A stretch of 64,000 nt of DNA from Aquitalea aquatilis (lineage in GTDB: Bacteria > Pseudomonadota > Gammaproteobacteria > Burkholderiales > Chromobacteriaceae). The stretch lies in NCBI RefSeq assembly GCF_005155025.1, contig NZ_CP039731.1, positions 2,232,001 to 2,296,000 on the forward strand, in the 5' to 3' direction. Numbering within the stretch: position 1 is the first letter of the stretch; the number at the start of each line of letters is the position of its first letter. Below, one piece after another: positions 1-7,880 of the stretch. The notes beneath the pieces were generated by a model. It made no database searches, was not told where the DNA came from, and worked only from the letters and a program-made list of their open reading frames with translations. The translations under genes were made by a program, and so were the position numbers.

Positions 1-94
1 GTGTGGTCATCAATTGGCTGTGCTTTCTCCTTGATTTGACTGCTTGCAGATACACAATTACCGTAATTCAATGTGTTTGTTCACATAGAATGGC

Positions 95-2386
95 TTAGGT
101 CATGCTCAGATATAACTCATCCTCCTGGGCAAAATGTAGTTGCAAAATGGTGTCCAGGCCGTAAAGCGTCCGTTGCAATTCCTGTATTTCCAATGCGGAA
201 GCCGAAATAGGTAGTGCTGCAATTTGCATCGCCAAGCGCCGAGACTGTTTGAAAATTTCCTGATGGCTGCGGCTGAGCGCCGCTAGAGGGTCTTCCCCTC
301 CCAGTAATCGTGCCATTGCCGGATAGACCTGATGTTCCTCCCGCTTTTCATGTGGCAGCAGCTGTTCTTGCAACATGGCGTCCAGCCGGGTCAACTCTTC
401 CACCAATGTGGCATGTTCCAACTGGGGTAGGCTGCGCGCCAAGGCCGCCAAATGCTGCAACAGTGGATTAAGCTGGGCGTGCTCCTCATTCAGTTTCGAT
501 ATCGTGCCGACAGTAAAGCGCTGCCGCTGTCGCACTGCAGCCGGTGGGGCTAAAGCCCGCAGTGCATTGAGGATCACGGCAACATCAATGATCTCCTGCA
601 AAACGGCCCCGGCAACCGGTGGCAGCCAGCCCCATGCGGCAGCCAGCATGGCCGTGACCGAGAGCCCCATGCCGGCAACGACGCTTTGCCGGGCGATGGA
701 CATGGTGCGATGTGCAGCTATGACCGTTTCCGCCAGACGATCCAGGCGATCATTGAGCAATACGACGCCAGCGCTCTCTGCCGCAGCGGCTGCGCCTTGC
801 GCGCCCATCGCGACGCCGACATCGGCTGTCCGTAACGCCGGCGCGTCATTAATGCCATCGCCCACCATGATGGCAACACCGTGTTGGCGAGCCTCCTGGA
901 TGTGGGAAAGCTTGTCCTGAGGCTGTAATCCGGCAAACACCTCATCCACCCCGATGCCGTTGCCGATCGCCTCGGCTACATCCTGGCGGTCGCCGGATAG
1001 CATGGTAATGCGCTTGATGCCCGCTCTCTTCAGCATGCGTAAGGCCCTGGGGGTTTCCAGTCGCAGGCAATCTGCCATCTCCAGCGCGCCTAACAGCTGA
1101 CCCTCTCTGGCAACATACACCGAGCTTGACCCTTCTATGTCTAACCTGGACTGCAACTGTGTCGCCCACTCCGGCAGGAAAGACAGCTGACCCGTGATGT
1201 AGGCGAAGTTGCCCAACGCCACCCTGCGGTTTTCAAGAAGGCCTGTCAGCCCGGCTCCAGCCGTTTCAGTGACGTCACTGGGCATGGGCAAACGGGTTTC
1301 CCCCCGCTCGTTCGCAGCTTGCACCACCGCCGTCGCCATCACATGATTCGACATCTGATCCAGTGCCGCAGCCAGCCTCAACACTTCATCCGTGTGCACG
1401 CCATCCGCTGCATGAATTGCCGTCAGCCGTGCCTTACCCCCGGTCAGGGTGCCGGTTTTATCAAAGAAGAGCAGGTTTGCGCGTGCCAGCGTCTCCAGCA
1501 CTTCACCACTTTTCACCAGCACCCCTCTGCTGGCGCACTGGGATATCCCGGAAATCATTGCCACAGGCACGGCCAACAGCAAGGGGCAGGGGGTGGCCAC
1601 CACCAGAACCGCCAGTGCCCGCATGACATCGCCACTGGCCAGCCAGGCAAGGCCGGCAAGCGCGAGGGTAGCAGGAATGAACCAGAAGGCGTAGCGATCG
1701 GCCATGCGCGTTACCGGTGCCTTGGCCCGCCCGGCTTCTTCTACCAGTTTGATGATGCTACTGAAGGTGCTGGCCTCGGCAGTGGCGATCGCAGTCATCC
1801 TGAATGCGTCACCCGCATTAATCGTGCCGCTTCTGAGCAGTGCGCCGGCATTGTAATTGACCGGGGTGGGCTCGCCGGTCAGGGTCGCTTCGTCAAGAAC
1901 GGCAAGCGGATCTTTCAGGCGTCCATCGACCGGTACCACCTCGCCAGATTTGACGAGTAAAAAATCGCCAATAGCTATTTCCGCCAGCGGCACGCGCTGC
2001 TGGCTTTCCCCCTCCAGCCGGTTGGCGTAGCGCGGCACCTTGGCCAGCAAGCTGGTCATTTCCCGCTCGGCGCGTCCGGCTGCATAGCTGTCCAGCCAGC
2101 GACCGGTAGCCGCCATGGCTGCGATGATCGCAGCTGTCAGCCATTGATCCAGCATCATGGAGCCGCCGATGGCCAGCAAGGCCAGCAGGTCGACCCCCAG
2201 TGCTTGCTTGCTCAAGGCAACTACCGTGTCTTTTACCAGCAGAACCATGACTGGCACTGCCGAGACAAGCAAGAATATGTCCACTGAAACATCAAGTGAA
2301 AACACCCGCTGCACGCACCACAGCAGTACTGCCACAGTAGGTGGCAGCAACAAGGCTGCGTTGATCAGACTCTGTTTTTTTCCCAC
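95..2386 (-). CDS. P1B-5-type metal ATPase with C-terminal hemerythrin domain (Nia-like)
   Basis: Inner-membrane transition-metal efflux ATPase. It shows the actuator TGEP (170-173), the membrane metal-site motif TPCP (265-268), the phosphorylation site DKTGT (309-313), SGD near 465 and GDGIND (509-514). There is no N-terminal heavy-metal-binding domain. Residues about 630-763 form a hemerythrin-like domain with His at 636, 679, 685, 708 and 751 and acidic partners. TPCP plus a C-terminal hemerythrin domain defines the P1B-5 class, of which Sinorhizobium Nia (Ni/Fe) is the studied member, so iron and/or nickel export is inferred. The start is GTG, with GGGAG six bases upstream. It lies 9 bp after the b561-ferredoxin reductase gene, so the two are probably co-transcribed. 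The N-domain His (348) is followed by Val instead of the usual Pro. Confidence 0.9.
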   Translation of the reverse strand: MGKKQSLINAALLLPPTVAVLLWCVQRVFSLDVSVDIFLLVSAVPVMVLLVKDTVVALSKQALGVDLLALLAIGGSMMLDQWLTAAIIAAMAATGRWLDSYAAGRAEREMTSLLAKVPRYANRLEGESQQRVPLAEIAIGDFLLVKSGEVVPVDGRLKDPLAVLDEATLTGEPTPVNYNAGALLRSGTINAGDAFRMTAIATAEASTFSSIIKLVEEAGRAKAPVTRMADRYAFWFIPATLALAGLAWLASGDVMRALAVLVVATPCPLLLAVPVAMISGISQCASRGVLVKSGEVLETLARANLLFFDKTGTLTGGKARLTAIHAADGVHTDEVLRLAAALDQMSNHVMATAVVQAANERGETRLPMPSDVTETAGAGLTGLLENRRVALGNFAYITGQLSFLPEWATQLQSRLDIEGSSSVYVAREGQLLGALEMADCLRLETPRALRMLKRAGIKRITMLSGDRQDVAEAIGNGIGVDEVFAGLQPQDKLSHIQEARQHGVAIMVGDGINDAPALRTADVGVAMGAQGAAAAAESAGVVLLNDRLDRLAETVIAAHRTMSIARQSVVAGMGLSVTAMLAAAWGWLPPVAGAVLQEIIDVAVILNALRALAPPAAVRQRQRFTVGTISKLNEEHAQLNPLLQHLAALARSLPQLEHATLVEELTRLDAMLQEQLLPHEKREEHQVYPAMARLLGGEDPLAALSRSHQEIFKQSRRLAMQIAALPISASALEIQELQRTLYGLDTILQLHFAQEDELYLSMT

Positions 2387-2395
2387 CGTAACTCC

Positions 2396-3967
2396 CTAAT
2401 GGTGATGAGTGGAGGACGCCGCCCCCGCAGTATCATCGAAGGAAACTGTCAGGACTGAAGTCTGTGCCTCGGCCTGACACGCCAGGGCCCAGCCGGCTTC
2501 CACCTCTGCTTGCGACAGCACCAGATTACTGCGCATTGCCACCCGGCCCTCGCTCACTTTGCAGCGACAGCTTCCGCACATGCCCGCGCGGCAGTGGCTG
2601 GGCGCTTGCAAACCTTGACGCTCCATCGCATGCAGCAGCGTAGCACCTTCGTCCAGCACGATGGCGTGCTGTTTCCCGTGCAGACTCACCCGCGCCGAGG
2701 CGGCTCTGCTGTCCATGCCTGCAGCCTGCCGGCCCACCGCAAAACGCTCGCGATGAAGGGCGGCTGGTGGCATGCCCAGATTAGTCAGGCAGGTCTGCGC
2801 CATGCTCATCAGCCCATCAGGCCCGCAAAGGAAGGCTTCAGTGTGAGTCCAGTCGCGTACCAATATTTCCAGCCTGTCCGCATCAATCCGGCCTTCGTCT
2901 TCCGTGATCCATAGCGTGGCGACCAGTCGCTGAGCGTAACGGTCCTGCAAAGATGCCAGTTGTTGGCGAAAGATCACATTATCAGCTTGTTGGCTGACAT
3001 AGATCAGCCTCACCCGACCCTGGCTTTGGCTCAACACGTAACGAAGAATCGAATACAGTGGCGTGATACCGCTGCCGCCTGCTAGCAATAGCAGATCCCC
3101 TGCGGGCACTCGGGGCCGGAACTGGCCTGCGGGCGGCAAGGCAGCCACGGTCATGCCGACACGCAAACCCTCATGCAGCCAGTTCGAAACCAGTCCGCCA
3201 GCCACGCGCTTTACCGTGATCGCCAGGGTGGCCTCGCCTGGCAGGCTGGTGATGGAGTAACACCTCCAGTGGCGCATGCCATGAATATCCACCCCGATGG
3301 TCAGATGCTGGCCAGGCTGATGCTGAAACCGCCACCGGCGCTCAGCCGGCAAGGCCAGCACAATGGTGATGGCATCCTGCGTTTCCTGACGCAATTCACA
3401 CACGGAGAGATTGTCATGCTGCACCGCAGAGCGGGACGGCTCGGCTGGCTTTGCCGTGTGTGTGCCACCCAGCAGAAACCACACCATTTTCCGGCGATAC
3501 ACCATCAGCCAGCCTATATGTAAAGCAATCAGCCCCAGGCTCAGCGTCGCAACCATTTCATGGAGTTCCTCGCCCTTAAGCTGTGGCAGGCCGGCGACAA
3601 GGTTGCCTATGGATTCCGCCTGTGCTGGCGGAATAAAGAGCTGTAAACCGGCATTGATGAGTGCAGCGTTATCCACCATCAGGACACCCGTCAGCGAAAT
3701 CAATATCAAGGCAGCCACCATTCCCCATATCAGCGTCTTGCCCCATATTTCTGCCGCGATACCTTTCTGCAGTGTGGCATTCGGCAGAATGCGCGGAAAT
3801 CCATTAATCCGCATTAATACTATTGCCACCCGAATAATAATAAGCGCTATCAAGCCATAACCAAGCCAGGCATGTGCCAATCCTGCATCATCGCCGGTCA
3901 GATAAGCCAAAACAAACAGGCCAGCCAGCGACCAATGAAACCAATGGAATCGGGTGAATTTTCGCAT
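2396..3967 (-). CDS. Cytochrome b561 / ferredoxin reductase / 2Fe-2S ferredoxin fusion
   Basis: Predicted inner-membrane oxidoreductase that would pass NAD(P)H electrons through FAD and Fe-S to membrane hemes. Numbering starts at the upstream ATG (3973). Residues 1-165 are a four-helix cytochrome b561-like unit with candidate heme His at 10, 13, 34, 138 and 152. Residues about 190-395 are an FNR-type module (RCYS 237-240 for FAD, AGGSGITPL 298-306 and CGPDG 383-387 for NAD(P)). Residues about 425-512 are a plant-type ferredoxin with Cys 461, 466, 469 and 499. The protein ends in three His. I prefer the second ATG (3967) because AAGGAG sits six bases before it; the first ATG (3973) directly abuts that site. 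The gene precedes the P1B-5 ATPase and is divergent from two periplasmic cytochromes c, its likely electron partners. Confidence 0.87.
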   Translation of the reverse strand: MRKFTRFHWFHWSLAGLFVLAYLTGDDAGLAHAWLGYGLIALIIIRVAIVLMRINGFPRILPNATLQKGIAAEIWGKTLIWGMVAALILISLTGVLMVDNAALINAGLQLFIPPAQAESIGNLVAGLPQLKGEELHEMVATLSLGLIALHIGWLMVYRRKMVWFLLGGTHTAKPAEPSRSAVQHDNLSVCELRQETQDAITIVLALPAERRWRFQHQPGQHLTIGVDIHGMRHWRCYSITSLPGEATLAITVKRVAGGLVSNWLHEGLRVGMTVAALPPAGQFRPRVPAGDLLLLAGGSGITPLYSILRYVLSQSQGRVRLIYVSQQADNVIFRQQLASLQDRYAQRLVATLWITEDEGRIDADRLEILVRDWTHTEAFLCGPDGLMSMAQTCLTNLGMPPAALHRERFAVGRQAAGMDSRAASARVSLHGKQHAIVLDEGATLLHAMERQGLQAPSHCRAGMCGSCRCKVSEGRVAMRSNLVLSQAEVEAGWALACQAEAQTSVLTVSFDDTAGAASSTHHH

Positions 3968-4145
3968 GCTCATCTCCTTGTATTTTGAGATACGGATTTC
4001 ACAGTAAGTCCATCAGCTTAAGCAGTAATTAATTCCATGATTGTCAAATAATAATAAAACCCATTATCAAAAATTAAATGGAAAATTAATCATAAATTAA
4101 GCTTGTCCTCCTAAGGTAAAAGCGTCAATAAAACAGGAGGAGATC
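3968..4145. promoter_or_regulatory. AT-rich divergent promoter region
   Basis: This AT-rich intergenic stretch separates the b561 fusion/ATPase pair (minus) from the SHP/diheme cytochrome pair (plus), so both promoters must lie here. The plus-strand gene has a strong Shine-Dalgarno, AGGAGGAG, ending just before its ATG. I could not assign a specific regulator site with confidence. Confidence 0.5.
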
Positions 4146-4550
4146 ATGCGCACTGCAATTATCCTGGTAATCGCGCTAGCAAGTGTAGGCACAAGCGCAA
4201 GCGCCACACCGGCCATCATCAGCGACTATGCCACGCAGGCCAAACAGGCCAATCCCGGTTTTACCGGCTTTGCGGCCGATCGCGGCAAAACCCTCTATTT
4301 CAGGGAGACCCTGCAAAACGGCAAGAAAATCAGCTGCGCCACTTGCCACTCGGCAGATCCACGCCAGGCAGGGAAAACACTTGCCTTTCGCACTATCGAC
4401 CCGATGGCGACGTCGGTTACGCCTTCCCGATTTACTGATTCGAAGAAAGTTGAAAAATGGTTTCGCCGCAATTGTGATGATGTCTTCAAGCGCGAATGCA
4501 CCCCGCTGGAAAAAGGAGACTTCATTACTTATCTGAGTAGCCTGAAATAA
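4146..4550 (+). CDS. SHP-like monoheme cytochrome c (DUF1924)
   Basis: Periplasmic c-type cytochrome of the sphaeroides heme protein (SHP)/DUF1924 family, 134 aa. It has a signal peptide of about 20 residues ending ASA, one heme motif CATCH (64-68) and two further Cys (110 and 118) that could form the SHP disulfide. In characterised SHP the sixth heme ligand is an Asn displaced by O2 or NO; Asn109, next to Cys110, is the likely equivalent (inference). The adjacent diheme cytochrome and the membrane cytochrome b across the promoter reproduce the known SHP-DHC-cytochrome b gene association. The strong AGGAGGAG site supports this start. Confidence 0.88.
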   Translation: MRTAIILVIALASVGTSASATPAIISDYATQAKQANPGFTGFAADRGKTLYFRETLQNGKKISCATCHSADPRQAGKTLAFRTIDPMATSVTPSRFTDSKKVEKWFRRNCDDVFKRECTPLEKGDFITYLSSLK

Positions 4551-4561
4551 GGACAAACAAC

Positions 4562-5077
4562 ATGAAGAAAATCTTGTTGCTGGGTGCCATCGCCCTGATG
4601 GGCATCAGCGCAGGCCAGATCATGGCCGATGACGGAGAGCACCATGAAGGTGGCAAGCGGCCAAAACAGCTGGCCCGCTCACTATCGCAAGCGCCAGCTG
4701 TCTGGAAAACGGAATGCGGCAGCTGCCACATGGCTTACCCGCCGGGCTTGCTGCCGGCCTCCGCCTGGAAACGGCAGATGGACACCCTGAAAAACCATTA
4801 CGGCAGCAACGCTACGTTAACGCCTGAAGACGAGAAGATCATTCGTACCTACCTGACCGGGGCCGCTGCGGACGGCAAATACGCAACGCCAAGCCAGAGC
4901 AACAAAGTGGAAGCGCCCAGAATCACCAGCAGCGGCTGGTTCATCCACAAGCACGACGAAATCAGTCCTGCAGTCTGGAAACGCAAATCCATTGGCAGCG
5001 CCGCCAATTGTCAGGCTTGCCATGCCGGTGCAGCCAAAGGCGACTTCAACGAGGATGGGGTGAATATTCCACGCTAA
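4562..5077 (+). CDS. Periplasmic diheme cytochrome c (DHC-like)
   Basis: A 171-aa exported cytochrome with a signal peptide of about 22 residues and two heme-binding motifs, CGSCH (52-56) and CQACH (150-154), far apart as in the DHC family. It starts 11 bp after the SHP gene and so is in the same operon. DHC is the electron donor proposed for SHP, and the b561 fusion across the promoter is the probable membrane donor. A His-rich segment (DGEHHEGG) follows the signal peptide. Confidence 0.88.
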   Translation: MKKILLLGAIALMGISAGQIMADDGEHHEGGKRPKQLARSLSQAPAVWKTECGSCHMAYPPGLLPASAWKRQMDTLKNHYGSNATLTPEDEKIIRTYLTGAAADGKYATPSQSNKVEAPRITSSGWFIHKHDEISPAVWKRKSIGSAANCQACHAGAAKGDFNEDGVNIPR

Positions 5078-5197
5078 CGCTGTGCTGCTGCACGGGAGCC
5101 ACTCGAGACGTAGGCCGGTCGGCGTAAGCCAACGGCGGCTGGATGGATCAAGCAGGTTGAGCACCGGTTTGCCCCCCGCAAAGACGCAGGAAAAATA

Positions 5198-5252
5198 TTG
5201 ACATTAGAGGGCGAGGGGGTATTATCCGGCCAATCAAAATTGATTTTCATTT
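5198..5252 (+). promoter_or_regulatory. Promoter of feoAB with possible Fur-like site
   Basis: A -35 TTGACA (5198-5203) and a -10 TATTAT (5220-5225) are separated by 16 bp, a near-consensus sigma-70 promoter just upstream of feoA. Immediately downstream, 5232-5245 contains the inverted repeat AATCA-aaat-TGATT followed by TTTCATTT, which partly resembles a Fur box. The promoter is visible; Fur control is inferred from the genes it serves. Confidence 0.6.
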
Positions 5253-5265
5253 ACGGGTGATGTGG

Positions 5266-5514
5266 ATGCGACTTAGCGAACTGGGAAAGCAACAAACAGC
5301 CAGTGTGGTCGGTGTGGAAAAGCTGCAGGCTGATGACGCGATTGCCGCGCGCCTGCAGGACATCGGCTTTGTCGCAGGTGAGACGGTAAAGGTCATTACC
5401 CGTGCCCCGTGGGGAGGCGATCCGATACTGGTGCAGGTGGGCACCAGCCGCTTTGCCCTGCGCCGGGAAGAAGCCAGCCGCATCGTGCTGCAACAAGGAG
5501 TTCAGCGTGGCTGA
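5266..5514 (+). CDS. feoA: Ferrous iron transport protein A
   Basis: Small cytoplasmic SH3-like FeoA protein of about 82 aa, an accessory to the FeoB iron(II) channel. It shows the typical core LQDIGFVAGETVKVI and a conserved C-terminal segment. Start choice is uncertain: in-frame GTG (5257), ATG (5260) and ATG (5266) all lack a strong ribosome site. The last gives MRLSEL, the usual FeoA opening, and is preferred. It overlaps feoB by 8 bp. Confidence 0.92.
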   Translation: MRLSELGKQQTASVVGVEKLQADDAIAARLQDIGFVAGETVKVITRAPWGGDPILVQVGTSRFALRREEASRIVLQQGVQRG

Positions 5515-7342
5515 GATGGCTTTGCGCATTGCCCTGGTCGGTAATCCCAATTGCGGTAAAACTGCGCTGTTCAACCAGCTGACCGGCGCCCGGCAGAAAG
5601 TGGCCAATTACGCCGGCGTGACTGTCGAGCGCAAGGAAGGCCATTTCTTCACGGCGTCCGGCCACCGCATCAGCCTGCTCGACCTGCCCGGCACCTATAG
5701 CCTGGAGTCCGCCAGCCAGGATGAAAAAGTCACGCTCGATGTGCTGCGCGGCCAGCACCGTGGTGAGCAGACGCCGGAAATGATTATCTGTGTCGCCGAC
5801 GCCACCAATCTGCGGCTGCATTTGCGCTTTGTGCTGGAGGTGCAGCAACTGGGCCTGCCCATGGTACTGGCGCTGAATATGGTGGATGCGGCACAGCGAC
5901 GTGGCATCCACATTGATGTGGCGCGCCTGTCTGCCGAACTGGGCATTCCGGTAGTGGAAACCGTAGCAGTGCGTCGTGGCGGGGTGGATGCGCTGGTGCA
6001 GCTGGTCGATCAGACAGCCAGCAAAATCCCTGCGGCCGCCGCCGCTCACCATGGTGACCTGCATCAGCGTGTGCGCCACATCATGGCCGATTGCGTCAGC
6101 ATTCCCCAGCTGTCCGATGCGAAAGTGGATGCGATTGATCGCTGGGTGCTGCATCCGGTGCTGGGGCCGCTGATTCTGCTGCTGGTGATGTTCATGGTGT
6201 TCCAGGGGGTGTATTCGCTGGGCAAACCGGTGACCGACCTGATTGGCGACAACTTTGACCTGTTGAACAAGCTGGTGGCCGGGCTGCTGCCGGATGGCCC
6301 GCTGCGCGGCTTGCTGTGTGATGGCCTGATCAGCGGCCTGGGCACGGTGCTGGGCTTCCTGCCGGAAATTTTGGTGTTGTTCTTCTTCATCCTGGTGCTG
6401 GAGGAGTCGGGCTATCTGCCGCGCGCCGCCTTTCTGCTCGACCGCGTCATGTTGTCGGTTGGTCTGACCGGCCGTTCATTCATTCCGCTGCTGTCCAGTT
6501 TTGCCTGTGCCATTCCCGGCATTATCGGCAGCCGCAGTATCAGCAATCAGCGTGACCGCTGGACCACCATTCTGGTCGCGCCTTTGATGACCTGCTCGGC
6601 ACGCTTGCCGGTTTATGCCTTGCTGATTGGTGCGTTTATCCCGGCGCACAGCATTGGTGGAATATTGAATCTGCAAGGCCTGGTGCTGCTAGGCCTGTAC
6701 CTGCTGGGTATTGTGGGGGCCATGGCGGTGGGCTGGGTGTGCAAGCGGCTGCGGCCTCGTGATGCGCAGCAGCCGGCTTTGATCATGGAATTACCCGCCT
6801 ACCGTGTGCCGCAGCTCCGCGATCTGGCCTTGGGGCTGTGGGAGAGAGGCAGCATCTTCCTGAAGAAGCTGACCGGCATGATTCTGGCGCTGACGGTGTT
6901 GATGTGGTTTATTTCCAGCTTCCCCAATCCGCCTGTCGGCGCTACCGGCCCGGCCATCGATTACAGCATCGCCGGCTATCTGGGCAAGTCCTTGCAGTTT
7001 CTGTTTGCGCCACTGGGCTTCAACTGGCAGGTCACGTTGGCGCTGATTCCAGCCTTTGCCGCACGGGAAACGGCAGTGGCTACCCTGGCTACGGTTTACT
7101 CGGTGGCCAATGCCGATGATGTCGCTTCGCTGGGCCATGTGCTGGCGCATCAGATCTCGCTGGCCAGTGCCTTATCCTTGATGGTGTGGTTTGCCTTTGC
7201 CCCGCAATGCATGTCGACGCTGGCGGTGATCCGCAAGGAAACCGGCAGCCGGCGGCAGGTGGTGTTGTCCTTCAGCTATATGTTTGTGGTGGCTTACGCC
7301 TGCTCGTTTCTGACTTATCACCTGGTGAAGGCCTTTGCATGA
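5507..7342 (+). CDS. feoB: Ferrous iron transporter FeoB
   Basis: Inner-membrane Fe(II) importer, about 611 aa. The N-terminal G domain has G1 GNPNCGKT (12-19), G3 DLPG (59-62) and G4 NMVD (124-127), followed by the polytopic Gate domains. It is at the short end of the family (E. coli about 770 aa), with no extra C-terminal domain. A GTG at 5507, six bases after AAGGAG, is the best start; the in-frame ATG at 5516 is a poorer alternative. It overlaps feoA by 8 bp and the next gene by ATGA, indicating translational coupling. Confidence 0.95.
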   Translation: MAEMALRIALVGNPNCGKTALFNQLTGARQKVANYAGVTVERKEGHFFTASGHRISLLDLPGTYSLESASQDEKVTLDVLRGQHRGEQTPEMIICVADATNLRLHLRFVLEVQQLGLPMVLALNMVDAAQRRGIHIDVARLSAELGIPVVETVAVRRGGVDALVQLVDQTASKIPAAAAAHHGDLHQRVRHIMADCVSIPQLSDAKVDAIDRWVLHPVLGPLILLLVMFMVFQGVYSLGKPVTDLIGDNFDLLNKLVAGLLPDGPLRGLLCDGLISGLGTVLGFLPEILVLFFFILVLEESGYLPRAAFLLDRVMLSVGLTGRSFIPLLSSFACAIPGIIGSRSISNQRDRWTTILVAPLMTCSARLPVYALLIGAFIPAHSIGGILNLQGLVLLGLYLLGIVGAMAVGWVCKRLRPRDAQQPALIMELPAYRVPQLRDLALGLWERGSIFLKKLTGMILALTVLMWFISSFPNPPVGATGPAIDYSIAGYLGKSLQFLFAPLGFNWQVTLALIPAFAARETAVATLATVYSVANADDVASLGHVLAHQISLASALSLMVWFAFAPQCMSTLAVIRKETGSRRQVVLSFSYMFVVAYACSFLTYHLVKAFA

Positions 7343-7557
7343 CTACCAGTCTCTTGCTCCAGTACGGCATCATCGCCATCGTTGTCTTGTTCGCCCTGCG
7401 CAGCCTGATTCAGCGCTTTGCCCGCAAGCAGGGTGCTTGTGGCACGGGTTGCGGTTCGTGTGGAGGAGGCTGCGCGTCCAACAGCGCTGCGCCTGCAGTC
7501 GTGCTTAAGCAGGTGTCACCGGCGAAGAAAGGCGGCGATTGCTGCTCGGGTGACTGA
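7339..7557 (+). CDS. FeoB-associated Cys-rich membrane protein
   Basis: A 72-aa protein with one N-terminal membrane helix (about 5-22) and a Cys/Gly-rich tail (CGTGCGSCGGGC, then GGDCCSGD). This fits the FeoB-associated Cys-rich family that replaces FeoC in many bacteria. The start codon overlaps the feoB stop (ATGA). A metal-handling or assembly role next to FeoB is inferred from context and Cys content. Confidence 0.85.
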   Translation: MTTSLLLQYGIIAIVVLFALRSLIQRFARKQGACGTGCGSCGGGCASNSAAPAVVLKQVSPAKKGGDCCSGD

Positions 7558-7607
7558 GTCGACTTGCTCTCCGGCGCTGGCCCGCAGGCCACTGCCCTTG
7601 CCATGGA

Positions 7608-7642
7608 AATGCCACGCTTAGTCGTGGCATTTTGCATTTTTG
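7608..7642 (+). terminator. Terminator after the feo operon
   Basis: Stem AATGCCACG / CGTGGCATT with a six-base loop, followed by a T-rich run (TTTGCATTTTT). It lies 50 bp after the Cys-rich gene. Confidence 0.75.
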
Positions 7643-7836
7643 GCGGGAATGGCAGCGTTCATTGTTCTTTGGCACGGCTCAGGCACGGCTCATTCCATGC
7701 GGATGCAGCGTGCTGCACGCTGATGGCACTGGCCACGGGCTTATCCCGGCAGCCGGCAGCACCCCGCAACCGCCGGCGTGTAGAGCGGCAGATGGCTGCA
7801 GGGAAGGGCTGGCGGGGTGGGCGACAAAATTTTGCG
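7643..7836. other. Non-coding spacer between feo and efe operons
   Basis: No convincing gene. Reading frames continue in from the efe gene, but no ribosome site or conserved start was seen before 7881. The region ends in the Fur-type promoter described separately. Confidence 0.5.
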
Positions 7837-7874
7837 TTGACAGTTCAAATGCAAATGAGCATGATTCTCATTTT
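7837..7874 (+). promoter_or_regulatory. Promoter with overlapping Fur box, efe operon
   Basis: A -35 TTGACA (7837-7842) is followed after 17 bp by a weak -10 CATGAT (7860-7865). The -10 sits inside the palindrome 7853-7874, with arms AAATGAG and CTCATTT around GCATGATT, a close match to Fur-box architecture. Fur bound here would block the -10. The site ends seven bases before the permease ATG, so the leader is very short. Confidence 0.72.
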
Positions 7875-7880
7875 CAAAAA

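Noticed and set aside
7632-7880. 83-codon N-terminal extension of the FTR1 permease
   Set aside because: It would span the promoter and Fur-like site, and the composition is non-coding.
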